A DNA stretch of 13,582 nt from DAISJD01 sp036821645. Lineage in GTDB: Bacteria; Pseudomonadota; Alphaproteobacteria; ATCC43930; CGMCC-115725. A program made the position numbers and the translations under genes. The notes under the pieces were generated by a model, which was given only the letters and a program-made list of their open reading frames with translations, did not search any database and was not told the DNA's origin. The stretch covers positions 1-13,582 of the forward strand of contig DAISJD010000087.1 in assembly GCA_036821645.1 (NCBI GenBank). The letters are read 5' to 3'. Below, one piece after another: positions 6,896-13,191 of the stretch; position 1 is the first letter of the stretch; the number at the start of each line of letters is the position of its first letter.

Positions 6896-8461
6896 ATGAC
6901 CGGATGGAACCAGGCTCTCAGCCAATTCACCCCAACCCTCAGTCAAGAAACCGGTACCTATAGCGGCAATCGGGGCTTACGCCTTGAAGAAGCCCTGTTG
7001 TTCGAACGGGATAGCCCCGGCCGATCCGGCGTCGATCTGCCCGATGTGCCGATGGTCGAAACCCGCCTCGGCGGCCATGATCGGGTGGATGCGATCGGCC
7101 TGCCCGGCCTATCGGAACCGGAGGTCGTGCGCCATTTCACCCGGCTTTCCCAGAAAAATTATGCGATCGATATGGGGCTCTATCCGCTTGGCTCCTGCAC
7201 GATGAAGCATAATCCCCGCCTCAACGAACGGATGGCGCGCCTACCGGGTTTCGCCGATATTCACCCGCTGCAACCGGCGTCAACGGTACAAGGGGCCCTT
7301 GCCCTCATCGATCAACTGGCCCATTGGCTGAAGACCCTGACGGGCATGCCCGCCGTCGCCATGAGCCCGGCCGCCGGGGCCCATGGCGAATTGTGCGGCA
7401 TGATCGCAATCCGGGCGGCGATCACCGCGCGCGGGGAAACCCGCAACCGCGTCCTCGTCCCGGAATCGGCCCACGGCACCAACCCCGCCACCGCCGCCGC
7501 CTGCGGCTTCACCGTGGAATCGATCCCGGCCACCGATGCCGGGCGGGTCGATCTCGCCGCCCTGAAGGCCAAACTCGGCCCCGACGTGGCGGCGATCATG
7601 CTGACCAATCCCAATACCTGCGGCCTGTTCGAAACCGACATCCGCACGATCGCCGATGCGGTCCATGCCGCCGGGGCCTTCTTCTATTGCGATGGGGCGA
7701 ATTTCAATGCCATCGTCGGCCGGGTGCGTCCGGCCGATCTCGGCGTCGACGTCATGCACATCAACCTGCACAAGACGTTTTCGACCCCGCATGGCGGCGG
7801 CGGTCCCGGTTCCGGGCCGGTGGTGATGGCGGCGGAACTCGCCCCCTTCGCCCCCCTGCCCTGGATCGTCCATGGCGAGGCCGGTTTTACCGTCCTCGAA
7901 CAGGCAACGGGTGATGCGGCCCAAGCGTTCGGTCGGCTCAAGGGCTATCACGGTCAGATGGGCATGTTCGTGCGCGCCTTGAGCTATATGATGAGCCACG
8001 GTGCCGACGGCCTGCGCCAAGTGGCAAGTGACGCGGTCCTGAACGCCAATTACATTCTGGCCAGCCTGAAAGACACCCTGTCGGCCCCGTTCGGCACAGG
8101 CCCCTGCATGCACGAGGCCCTGTTCGACGATCGTTTCTTGAAAGATACGGGGGTGACGACCCTCGACATCGCCAAGCGCCTGATCGACGAAGGTTACCAC
8201 CCGATGACCATGTATTTCCCCTTGGTCGTCCACGGTGCCCTCTTGATCGAACCTACCGAAACCGAAAGCAAGGCGGGCCTCGATCACTTCATCCACGTCC
8301 TAAAGGCGCTCGCCCTTGAGGCGAAATCGGGCGACACGGCCCGGTTCCAAGCAGCGCCCATCCATACCCCCCGACGCAGAATGGACGAAACGGCCGCCGC
8401 CCGTTCCCCCGTCCTGCGTTGGAAACCGGTGCCCCCGGCACAGGCCGCAGCCGCCGAATAA
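6896..8461 (+). CDS. gcvPB: Glycine dehydrogenase (decarboxylating) subunit 2
   Basis: This is the PLP-binding half of the split P protein. The 521-residue product contains YPLGSCTMKHNPRLNE, the ESAHGTNPATAAACG block, the PNTCGLFE motif and the PLP site NLHKTFSTPHGGGGPGSGPV, with Lys293 (codon 7772-7774) as the expected Schiff-base lysine. Length agrees with the family. I chose ATG 6896: it is one base beyond the gcvPA stop and has GAGGT about 7 bases upstream, whereas the in-frame ATG at 6860 lies inside gcvPA and would add 12 unrelated residues. The P protein needs both halves, so the tight 1-base junction suits translational coupling and equal dosage. It is the last gene of the operon. Confidence 0.97.
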   Translation: MTGWNQALSQFTPTLSQETGTYSGNRGLRLEEALLFERDSPGRSGVDLPDVPMVETRLGGHDRVDAIGLPGLSEPEVVRHFTRLSQKNYAIDMGLYPLGSCTMKHNPRLNERMARLPGFADIHPLQPASTVQGALALIDQLAHWLKTLTGMPAVAMSPAAGAHGELCGMIAIRAAITARGETRNRVLVPESAHGTNPATAAACGFTVESIPATDAGRVDLAALKAKLGPDVAAIMLTNPNTCGLFETDIRTIADAVHAAGAFFYCDGANFNAIVGRVRPADLGVDVMHINLHKTFSTPHGGGGPGSGPVVMAAELAPFAPLPWIVHGEAGFTVLEQATGDAAQAFGRLKGYHGQMGMFVRALSYMMSHGADGLRQVASDAVLNANYILASLKDTLSAPFGTGPCMHEALFDDRFLKDTGVTTLDIAKRLIDEGYHPMTMYFPLVVHGALLIEPTETESKAGLDHFIHVLKALALEAKSGDTARFQAAPIHTPRRRMDETAAARSPVLRWKPVPPAQAAAAE

Positions 8462-8509
8462 GCGACCTGGGTCGCTGATCGTCAGGATTACCCACCTTCG
8501 CGATCAGCG
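8462..8509 (+). repeat. Two mutually exclusive hairpins after gcvPB
   Basis: GCGAC/GTCGC (8462-8466 with 8471-8475) forms a short hairpin with a 4-base loop. CGCTGATCG (8473-8481) can instead pair with CGATCAGCG (8501-8509) across 19 bases. The two share 8473-8475 and cannot coexist. Neither is followed by a U tract, so they may stabilise the 3' end rather than terminate. Confidence 0.35.
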
Positions 8510-8531
8510 CTTCAGAGCCTGTACTGAGCAA

Positions 8532-8564
8532 CCCCGCCATCCCCCCAATGGCGGGGTTTTTTCT
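8532..8564 (+). terminator. Intrinsic terminator of the gcv operon
   Basis: CCCCGCCAT (8532-8540) pairs perfectly with ATGGCGGGG (8548-8556) across a 7-base loop, followed by six T. This classic rho-independent terminator lies 70 bases after gcvPB. The stem also works in the reverse direction, but no A tract precedes it there. Confidence 0.9.
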
Positions 8565-8638
8565 TCTCGCCCCAAGGGATGAACCCCGACGGACAGGCGT
8601 ATCATGGCGTATCCGCACCCGCTTGAAAGCCTTGGGCC

Positions 8639-9517
8639 ATGTCTAGCCGCCTCCCCCCGCCGCTTGCTGCGTTTCTGTTGCGCGTGGCCGCCTTCTGCCT
8701 CACCGTAACACCGGCAGTGGCCGCACCGGACGAGATCGTCACTCTCGCCAGTCACGCAGGCGATCGGGCACGGCTCACGGGGTATTATGCCCACCCGGAC
8801 GGGCCAGGGCCGTTTCCCGCCATCGTCATGCTGCATGGATGTGGGGGCCTGCACGGGGCCAATGGCCGCGATCTCTCCGGGCTTTACCGGGCCTGGCTCA
8901 CCCATTTTCGCGATGCCGGCTACGCCGCCCTCTTGATCGACAGTTTCACGCCGCGCGGCATCTCGGAAATCTGCACGATCCCGTTCAAGGATCGCCCAAT
9001 CCATCCGGCAGGCCAGCGCGTGGGCGACGCCTATGCCGGTCTCGACTGGCTCCGCGCGCGCGCGGAAATCGGCACGGCCCCGATTGGGCTCGTCGGCTGG
9101 TCGAATGGCGGGGCCACCGTGCTAGCCAGTCTCGCCCGGCCCAGCGGCGAGACTGCGGCCCGGTTTACCGCCGCCATTGCCTTCTATCCCGGCTGCGAGA
9201 GTGCCGAACGGCGCGGCTGGACCAGTGCCACGCCCCTCTCGATCCTTATGGGGGCGATCGACGATTGGACCCGCCCAGGCCCCTGCCAAGCCTTGCAATA
9301 TCAGGCGAAACAAGACGGCCTGCCGGTCGACATCACGCTCTATCCCGATGCCTATCACGGCTTCGATGCCCCGAACAGTCCGGTCCATACCCGTCTGTCT
9401 GCCGTCGGCACCGTCCATCTCGGCACCAACGAGGCCGCCCGTACGGCGGCCTTCGCGGCGGTCGACGCCTTCTGGACCCAACATCTGAAGCCCGGACCAC
9501 CCGCCCGCGATCGTTAA
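8639..9517 (+). CDS. Secreted dienelactone-hydrolase-family alpha/beta hydrolase
   Basis: This 292-residue predicted exported hydrolase has an N-terminal signal peptide: Arg4, a hydrophobic core (about 9-24) and an Ala-Val-Ala end near residue 29. The mature part has the oxyanion-loop motif MLHGCGGLHG (64-73), the nucleophile elbow GWSNGG with Ser155, a probable acid at Asp208/209 in MGAIDDWT, and a catalytic His240 in DAYHGFD. Classical dienelactone hydrolases use Cys at the elbow; Ser here points to a generic carboxylesterase-like activity whose substrate I cannot name. It has its own start after the gcv terminator and no strong ribosome site before ATG 8639. It converges with the dadA-like gene and their stop codons overlap. 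Confidence 0.85.
   Translation: MSSRLPPPLAAFLLRVAAFCLTVTPAVAAPDEIVTLASHAGDRARLTGYYAHPDGPGPFPAIVMLHGCGGLHGANGRDLSGLYRAWLTHFRDAGYAALLIDSFTPRGISEICTIPFKDRPIHPAGQRVGDAYAGLDWLRARAEIGTAPIGLVGWSNGGATVLASLARPSGETAARFTAAIAFYPGCESAERRGWTSATPLSILMGAIDDWTRPGPCQALQYQAKQDGLPVDITLYPDAYHGFDAPNSPVHTRLSAVGTVHLGTNEAARTAAFAAVDAFWTQHLKPGPPARDR
9514..9517. other. Overlapping convergent stop codons
   Basis: The four bases TTAA supply TAA to the hydrolase on the plus strand (9515-9517) and TAA to dadA on the minus strand (9514-9516). No terminator separates the genes, so their transcripts may overlap at the 3' ends. Confidence 0.95.
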
Positions 9518-10779
9518 CGAGACTCCACCATCATCCGTGCCAGCCGCTCGCCACTGCCCGGCCCCATGGTCCAGCCCAAGGTGCCATGGCCGACATTGAG
9601 GAACAGGTTGCGATATTTCGTGCGCCCAAGATAGGGCATGTTCGACGGCGTCGTCGGGCGCAGCCCCGTCCAATAATGGCTGGGCTCCGTACCTGCCAAG
9701 GCCGGAAACAGCTGCCGCGTCAAATCCAGCATCGCCCGACAGCGCACGGGGTTGAGATCGCGGGAAAACCCGTCCAACTCCGCCGTACCCGCAACCCGAA
9801 GCCGGTCGCCCATTCGGGTAAACACGGTCTTGCGGCCATCATCCGTGATTGACCCCATCGGCACGCGATCGTCGGCGATACCGGGGGGCAGTGGGATCGT
9901 CAACGAATATCCCTTGGTCGGATAAAGCGTCGTCGCAATGCCAAGCGGGCGCAGTACCGCCGGCGCATAAGAACCCAAGGCCACCACCACCTGACCTGCC
10001 GCGATCTCATGATAGAGCGACGTCGCCAAATCCATCACCCGCACGGTTTCGACCACGCCCCGCCCCCGGTCATGGGGCATACCGACCACCTCGTGACTAT
10101 AGCGAAACGTCACACCCAGCCCCCGACACACATCCGCCAGGGCCTTGGTAAAAAGATGGGCATCGCCGGTCTCGTCATCGGGGCTATGAGCACCGCCCGC
10201 AATCGGAGTATCGCTATAGGCGAGGCTCGGTTCGCGCGCCAACAGGGCCTTGCGATCCAACAACTCCATCCGACAGCCTCGACTGCGCAGCAAATCACAA
10301 ACCGCGCCATGCTTGTCGAAACTTTCCTGATCGCGGAAAAACTGAATGATGCCGTTGGTGCGCTGATCGTATTCCAGCCCCAACTCGCGGCGCATCTGAC
10401 CCAAGACCGTGCGGGAATGCAGGGCGAGATCGGTAATCGCGATCGTGTTGCGCTTGTTGTTCGACGGCAGACATTCACCGAGCCAGAACAGCAACCACCG
10501 CCATTGCGCCGGATCGAACCGGGGCCGGAACAACAAGGGCGCATCGTCGCGCAGCAACCATTTCAACACTTTGAACGGGGCGGCGGGCCCAGCCCAGGGT
10601 TCCGCCTGACAGACGGAAATCTGCGCGCCGTTGGCAAAACTCGTATCGAGCCCGGGCCCCGGCAATCGGTCGATCACCATGACCGACCGTCCGGCCTTGG
10701 CCAGGAAATAAGCCGTGGACAAGCCGACGATCCCGGCCCCCAAAATCGCCACATCAACCCGTTCAGCGTTTTTCAGCAT
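9514..10779 (-). CDS. dadA: D-amino acid dehydrogenase small subunit (FAD)
   Basis: DadA-type enzymes oxidise D-amino acids (often D-alanine) to 2-oxo acids and ammonia and pass electrons to the respiratory chain at the inner membrane. The 421-residue protein has an N-terminal FAD site GAGIVG (14-19) followed by the acidic VMVIDR strand, then TSFANGAQIS near residue 50, and the C-terminal signatures WTGLRPTTPSNMPYLG and NVGHGTLGWTMGPGSG typical of DadA. The second signature region reads ANGAQISVCQ rather than the common ANAGQISPGY, so substrate range may differ. I chose ATG 10779, which has AGGTGGAAG about 8 bases upstream; a GTG at 10794 would place the start inside that ribosome site. The gene is transcribed toward the hydrolase and shares overlapping stop codons with it. 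Confidence 0.88.
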   Translation of the reverse strand: MLKNAERVDVAILGAGIVGLSTAYFLAKAGRSVMVIDRLPGPGLDTSFANGAQISVCQAEPWAGPAAPFKVLKWLLRDDAPLLFRPRFDPAQWRWLLFWLGECLPSNNKRNTIAITDLALHSRTVLGQMRRELGLEYDQRTNGIIQFFRDQESFDKHGAVCDLLRSRGCRMELLDRKALLAREPSLAYSDTPIAGGAHSPDDETGDAHLFTKALADVCRGLGVTFRYSHEVVGMPHDRGRGVVETVRVMDLATSLYHEIAAGQVVVALGSYAPAVLRPLGIATTLYPTKGYSLTIPLPPGIADDRVPMGSITDDGRKTVFTRMGDRLRVAGTAELDGFSRDLNPVRCRAMLDLTRQLFPALAGTEPSHYWTGLRPTTPSNMPYLGRTKYRNLFLNVGHGTLGWTMGPGSGERLARMMVESR

Positions 10780-10866
10780 CCACACATCTTCCACCTAAAG
10801 CAGCCACAGGATCGAGGCGACCCGCCCCCACAATCGAAACCACGCCCCCCACCATACAAGAGCCCG

Positions 10867-11322
10867 TCATTTCGGCCAATCCACGATATGATCGGGCAGG
10901 TCGTCTTCATCCACTTCTTCTTCGGAAATCACCTTATACCGGATCGACATGCCCGCCTGTTCGACCGACCGCTTGCGCCCGGTCCGCAACGGATGCCATT
11001 CCGGCAGGTCCTGCCCCTCGGCCAACAACCGATAGGCGCAGGTACTGGGCATGAAGGCCAGGGCGGCGATATTGTCGGGCGTCACCTTGACGCAATCCGG
11101 CACGAGTTTGGAACGATCCTGATAGCGCCGACAGGAACATGTATCGAGATTGAGCAGATAACACGCAACATCGGTGAACAGGATCTCGTCCGTCTCTTCG
11201 ACCTGCAATTTGATCAAGCAGCATTTGCCGCATCGATCGCACAGGGACTCCCACTCCCCCTCGGTCATTTCCGTCAGGCCCTTCCGCCGCCAGAAGGGGG
11301 GTTCTTCTTCCTGCCCGTCCAT
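10867..11322 (-). CDS. YcgN / UPF0260 family Cys-rich protein (YkgJ-type metal-binding)
   Basis: This small cytoplasmic 151-residue protein belongs to the UPF0260 (YcgN) group of putative zinc- or iron-chelating proteins; its biochemical role is not established. Visible signatures are CDRCGKCC (28-35), then CYLLNLDTCSCRRYQDR, DCVKVTP and FMPSTCAYRLL, giving the conserved cysteine pattern of the family. The C-terminus is acidic (ISEEEVDEDDLPDHI). I chose ATG 11322 because GAGGG lies about 6 bases upstream; the upstream TTG at 11343 would add seven residues. The promoter probably lies in 11323-11413, after the YafQ gene, though read-through from the TA pair on the same strand is possible. Confidence 0.88.
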   Translation of the reverse strand: MDGQEEEPPFWRRKGLTEMTEGEWESLCDRCGKCCLIKLQVEETDEILFTDVACYLLNLDTCSCRRYQDRSKLVPDCVKVTPDNIAALAFMPSTCAYRLLAEGQDLPEWHPLRTGRKRSVEQAGMSIRYKVISEEEVDEDDLPDHIVDWPK

Positions 11323-11413
11323 CGCATCCCTCACCCGCAACAAACCGCAGGTTTACGCCGATCGGGCCTTTCGAGCAAGTGGGGCATACGACATGGGTGG
11401 AGCGGAAAAGTCT

Positions 11414-11683
11414 CTAGTCGAAGAGATCCGAATGAGTTCCAGTACGCTCCAGCCTAACCGAATCCTCATCAATTCGATAGATCAACAACCAATCGGGTTC
11501 TATATGCAAATCCCGCCTTGGTTTCCAGTCACCTTTAAGAGCGTGATCGCGATACGCGATCGGCAGAGCATCGCCAGACACGAGATGACCAATCGCAATG
11601 CGCAGTTTCTCCATATCTTTTCCACGCTTTTGTGCTTGTTTGACATCGCGCTTAAACTGACCCGTATAAATCAAACCACGCAT
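11414..11683 (-). CDS. yafQ: YafQ-family endoribonuclease toxin
   Basis: YafQ toxins of the RelE/ParE superfamily cut mRNA in the ribosomal A site. The 89-residue protein retains the residues known to matter in E. coli YafQ, each at a constant offset of three: His47, His60, Asp64, Trp65, His84 and Phe88 here for His50, His63, Asp67, Trp68, His87 and Phe91 there. The surrounding motifs DHALKGDW, RDLHIEPDWLLIY and RTGTHSDLF are all present, so the toxin looks active. ATG 11683 overlaps the antitoxin stop as TGATG, which suits coupled translation; an in-frame TTG at 11686 is rejected. It is the only complete toxin gene in the window. Confidence 0.93.
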   Translation of the reverse strand: MRGLIYTGQFKRDVKQAQKRGKDMEKLRIAIGHLVSGDALPIAYRDHALKGDWKPRRDLHIEPDWLLIYRIDEDSVRLERTGTHSDLFD

Positions 11684-11925
11684 CAAAAACCTAATTTATG
11701 AAAAAGATCCCCGACATCAGATGCCGAATACACATCCTCATCACGATCGCTCAGGCGGAGCGTCTCTGCTGTCAGTTGATTGGGAACCTTACTGTCATTG
11801 ATATAATGCTGCATAAGATCACGAATGATTTGCGCTGCGGGTTGATGGCGCATCGCCGCAAGTGCCATGAACTCATCGTGAAGCGCGCGATCTACCGTGA
11901 TGGACATATGCATGTTTTTTGTCAT
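11683..11925 (-). CDS. Antitoxin partner of YafQ: RHH N-terminus with DinJ-like C-terminal tail
   Basis: This 80-residue protein should bind and inactivate the YafQ toxin encoded next to it and repress their operon. The N-terminal half (MSITVDRALHDEFMALAA, then PAAQIIRDLMQHYI) reads as a CopG-like ribbon-helix-helix. The C-terminal tail VPNQLTAETLRLSDRDEDVYSASDVGDLFHKLGF corresponds closely to the C-terminus of E. coli DinJ, which has PNQLT, DV and DLFDKLGI at the same places. The usual DinJ N-terminal signature (VRARID, MGLT-SD, LPF) is absent. AGAGG about 6 bases upstream supports ATG 11925; starts further upstream would add residues without family support. The stop overlaps the toxin start. 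Confidence 0.88.
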   Translation of the reverse strand: MTKNMHMSITVDRALHDEFMALAAMRHQPAAQIIRDLMQHYINDSKVPNQLTAETLRLSDRDEDVYSASDVGDLFHKLGF

Positions 11926-11981
11926 CGCCGACCTCTGACACGACCTAACTTCTGTCGAAAATCCGCATTCGGGCATTTCGC

Positions 11982-11992
11982 TATACCGTATA
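11982..11992. promoter_or_regulatory. Palindrome upstream of the YafQ operon, candidate operator
   Basis: TATAC-C-GTATA is a perfect 5-1-5 palindrome 57 bases upstream of the antitoxin start. It lies in a TATA-rich stretch (11981-11998) that could include the -10 box, for example TATAGT read on the minus strand. Autoregulation of RHH antitoxins through such palindromes is normal for the family. Confidence 0.5.
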
Positions 11993-12019
11993 CTATAAAC
12001 GCCGATCTGGAAATATCCC

Positions 12020-12039
12020 GAAAGGTGCTACGGCCTTTC
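12020..12039. terminator. Inverted repeat between the RelB-like gene and the YafQ operon
   Basis: GAAAGG (12020-12025) and CCTTTC (12034-12039) form a 6-bp stem with an 8-base loop. It sits 24 bases beyond the stop of the RelB-like gene on the minus strand. No clear U tract follows on either strand, so it is at best a weak terminator. Confidence 0.3.
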
Positions 12040-12052
12040 TTCTAAACTTAGG

Positions 12053-12062
12053 CCCCCCCCCC
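12053..12062. repeat. Run of ten C (G10 on the gene strand) abutting a stop codon
   Basis: Ten consecutive C occupy 12053-12062, immediately after the TGA (12063-12065 on the minus strand) of the RelB-like gene. Long homopolymers often change length, but this one lies outside the reading frame. Confidence 0.9.
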
Positions 12063-12314
12063 TCAATCGAACGCGTCGAGATCGGCCAGCAAATCGTCGA
12101 GCCGTGCGGCCCCGGCCCGGCGTTCGTCCCGTTCCAGGCCGGGGGACGGGGAACCCGCCGTATCGAACGGCAACCGCCCTTCATCGGCGACCCGCATGAT
12201 CATCAACCGGATGGCATCGGCAAGCGTCAGGCCCATCGCATCCAACGCATCGACCGCCCGCCGCTTCGTCTCAAGATCGATCCTGGCCCGCACGTAAGTC
12301 TCTGCAATTTCCAC
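12063..12314 (-). CDS. Orphan RelB/DinJ-family antitoxin
   Basis: This 83-residue RHH antitoxin has the RelB/DinJ N-terminal block: VRARIDLETKRRAVDAL, MGLTLADAIRLMIMRVA and GRLPFD. The C-terminal half (acidic and Arg-rich, ending DDLLADLDAFD) is shorter than a typical toxin-binding tail but plausible. No toxin gene follows; the next gene on the strand is the antitoxin of the separate YafQ pair. I chose GTG 12314, giving start (V/M)EIAETYVRARID; a TTG at 12344 would add ten residues. Neither has a strong ribosome site. It may be a remnant of a pair that lost its toxin, or a solitary repressor or antitoxin acting on a toxin elsewhere. Confidence 0.8.
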   Translation of the reverse strand: MEIAETYVRARIDLETKRRAVDALDAMGLTLADAIRLMIMRVADEGRLPFDTAGSPSPGLERDERRAGAARLDDLLADLDAFD

Positions 12315-12374
12315 GATAAAGCACCCACAAAAGAGTTTATTCAACCGTGGTTATAGATATATTGCGACGCAAAA

Positions 12375-12434
12375 TCAAGCCCACTGCGGCGCACCAGATA
12401 TGATGGACCATGCCGCCATCACACGGTCGGTCAT
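12375..12434 (-). pseudogene. 19-codon stub in the position of a HEPN toxin start
   Basis: An ATG overlaps the stop of the nucleotidyltransferase as ATGA (12434-12431), the arrangement usual for MNT-HEPN pairs. The frame (MTDRVMAAW...) stops after 19 codons and no HEPN motif can be recognised. It is most simply the trace of a deleted or decayed HEPN partner, but the identification rests on position alone. Confidence 0.3.
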
Positions 12435-12779
12435 AGCTGAACGCCTTCTCGCGCGATGGCCCATAACAGATGCGGGTTTGAATAAGCCTCAGGATGTTCC
12501 CATTCATCCAGCCAAAAAGGTAACGGCGAGATGGCAATGCCCGTTTCCAACAATACATCGAAAGCCAGATCGGCCATGGCTAACTTGGTCGTTAGGAAAC
12601 GTTGATGATCGCCACGCAGCAGGGGGGCGACATCGGCATCACTGTCGGGCCGATGCGTCCCACGGCGCCCGGCTGCCATAGAGGATGGCACCGGCGATGT
12701 CATACTGATCGGCAAGCAACGCGATGAAGCGGTGAACGGCTTTCTCTGTATCACGGTCGATCGGCCCTGACCGTTTCAT
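12431..12779 (-). pseudogene. Frameshifted MNT-type nucleotidyltransferase (MntA-like antitoxin)
   Basis: Minimal nucleotidyltransferases of the MntA type AMPylate their HEPN toxin partner. From ATG 12779 the first frame reads MKRSGPIDRDTEKAV, then ALLADQYDIAGAILYGSRA; the second frame continues RGTHRPDSDADVAPLLRG and ends DEWEHPEAYSNP...REGVQL at 12431. Together they make the GS-x-G-x-SD-x-D nucleotidyltransferase motif, but with one base too many between the halves: GCGCCGTGG near 12661-12668 would read correctly (Ala-Arg-Gly) without one C. The span is 349 bases, one more than a multiple of three; repaired, it gives 115 residues, the usual size. As sequenced it cannot make the active site, unless this is a read error or a programmed shift. 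Confidence 0.75.
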
Positions 12780-12798
12780 GGATCATTCCTCAATCAGG

Positions 12799-12953
12799 AT
12801 GCCTCAGAATTCAGACCCCGATCAGACTTTGCGGCGGCTGGCCTTGGTCGCGGACCTATGGATATTCCTTATAGAATCGACTATTTCCATCGCATACCCT
12901 AATCAGATGAAATTTGACACGGCATCGCGTGCACATCAAGCCAGGAGGTTGTT
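12799..12953 (+). pseudogene. hicA: Probable decayed hicA toxin
   Basis: HicA is a small double-stranded-RNA-binding-domain mRNA interferase. In the frame through 12877-12950 the translation STISIAYPNQMKFDTASRAHQ resembles the HicA C-terminal pattern (I-PHPN-D-K-GT-SI--QAG). Upstream fragments in neighbouring frames weakly recall an N-terminal NS-D...L---GW and an RGSHHI-like RGPMDI, the site of the catalytic His, which is lost. At least one frameshift is needed and no proper stop precedes hicB. The identification leans on the hicB remnant directly downstream, the usual hicA-hicB order. Confidence 0.4.
12943..12948 (+). promoter_or_regulatory. Perfect Shine-Dalgarno in front of the dead hicB start
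   Basis: AGGAGG lies 8 bases before an ACG codon (12957-12959) exactly where the HicB start should be. In this frame no ATG, GTG or TTG occurs between the upstream in-frame TGA (12915-12917) and the conserved protein, so the site has outlived its start codon. Confidence 0.7.
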
Positions 12954-12956
12954 ATC

Positions 12957-13097
12957 ACGGAATATCTCGGCGTCATTCACGAACCGCGCGCCGGAAACCA
13001 CAGCGTTTCATTCCCGGCCTTCGCCTGCTGCATCACTCAGGGCGAAACGATGGAACAGGCCCGCCCGATGGCAAAAAACCGCACCAGGATACCCTAA
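12957..13097 (+). pseudogene. hicB: Decayed hicB antitoxin, start codon lost and C-terminus missing
   Basis: HicB antitoxins have a partial RNase-H-like fold that binds HicA, plus a C-terminal DNA-binding part. The frame reads (T)EYLGVIHEPRAGNHSVSFP, then AFACCITQGETMEQARPMA, which matches the HicB N-terminal pattern (YLAVIH---, VSFPDFPGCIT-GET-EEA--MA). The start is ACG and the frame ends at TAA 13095 after 46 codons, against 70 or more in intact short HicB; the DNA-binding part is absent. The Pro-Asp-Phe-Pro-Gly turn is altered to Pro-Ala-Phe-Ala-Cys. With the hicA remnant upstream it forms a decayed TA pair. Confidence 0.7.
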
Positions 13098-13155
13098 AAA
13101 GGCTGACACGGTCGGCAACCGATTGGTTTGGGGTTGCTGATGAAGTCTGATTGAG

Positions 13156-13166
13156 ATACATTGTAT
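13156..13166. promoter_or_regulatory. Palindrome upstream of the DinJ-like gene, candidate operator
   Basis: ATACA-T-TGTAT is a perfect 5-1-5 palindrome ending 25 bases before the start codon, and the continuing TTGTATTACGAA resembles known RelB operator half-sites (TTGTAA). TTGAGA at 13151-13156 could serve as a -35 box. It is likely the autoregulatory site of this antitoxin. Confidence 0.4.
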
Positions 13167-13191
13167 TACGAAATTCGAGTGGGAGATTGTC

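Noticed and set aside
7280..8296. Long open frame (338 codons) antisense to gcvPB
   Set aside because: It is a product of GC-rich codon bias opposite a fully conserved gene and its Gly/His/Asp-rich translation has no recognisable domain.
10009..11457. 482-codon open frame on the plus strand across dadA and the YcgN gene
   Set aside because: It spans two well-supported minus-strand genes and their spacer; the translation is Pro/Arg/Gln-rich and low in complexity.
11684..11686. TTG 11686 as the YafQ start
   Set aside because: The adjacent ATG 11683 overlaps the antitoxin stop in the usual TGATG manner and is a better start codon.
12053..12062. Poly-C tract as a phase-variation switch for the RelB-type gene
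   Set aside because: It lies beyond the stop codon, so length changes would not alter the protein, and no promoter is apparent around it.
12778..13140. 120-codon open frame read as one intact gene
   Set aside because: It joins a HicA-like stretch to an out-of-frame translation of the hicB remnant, so it is the chance fusion of two decayed genes.
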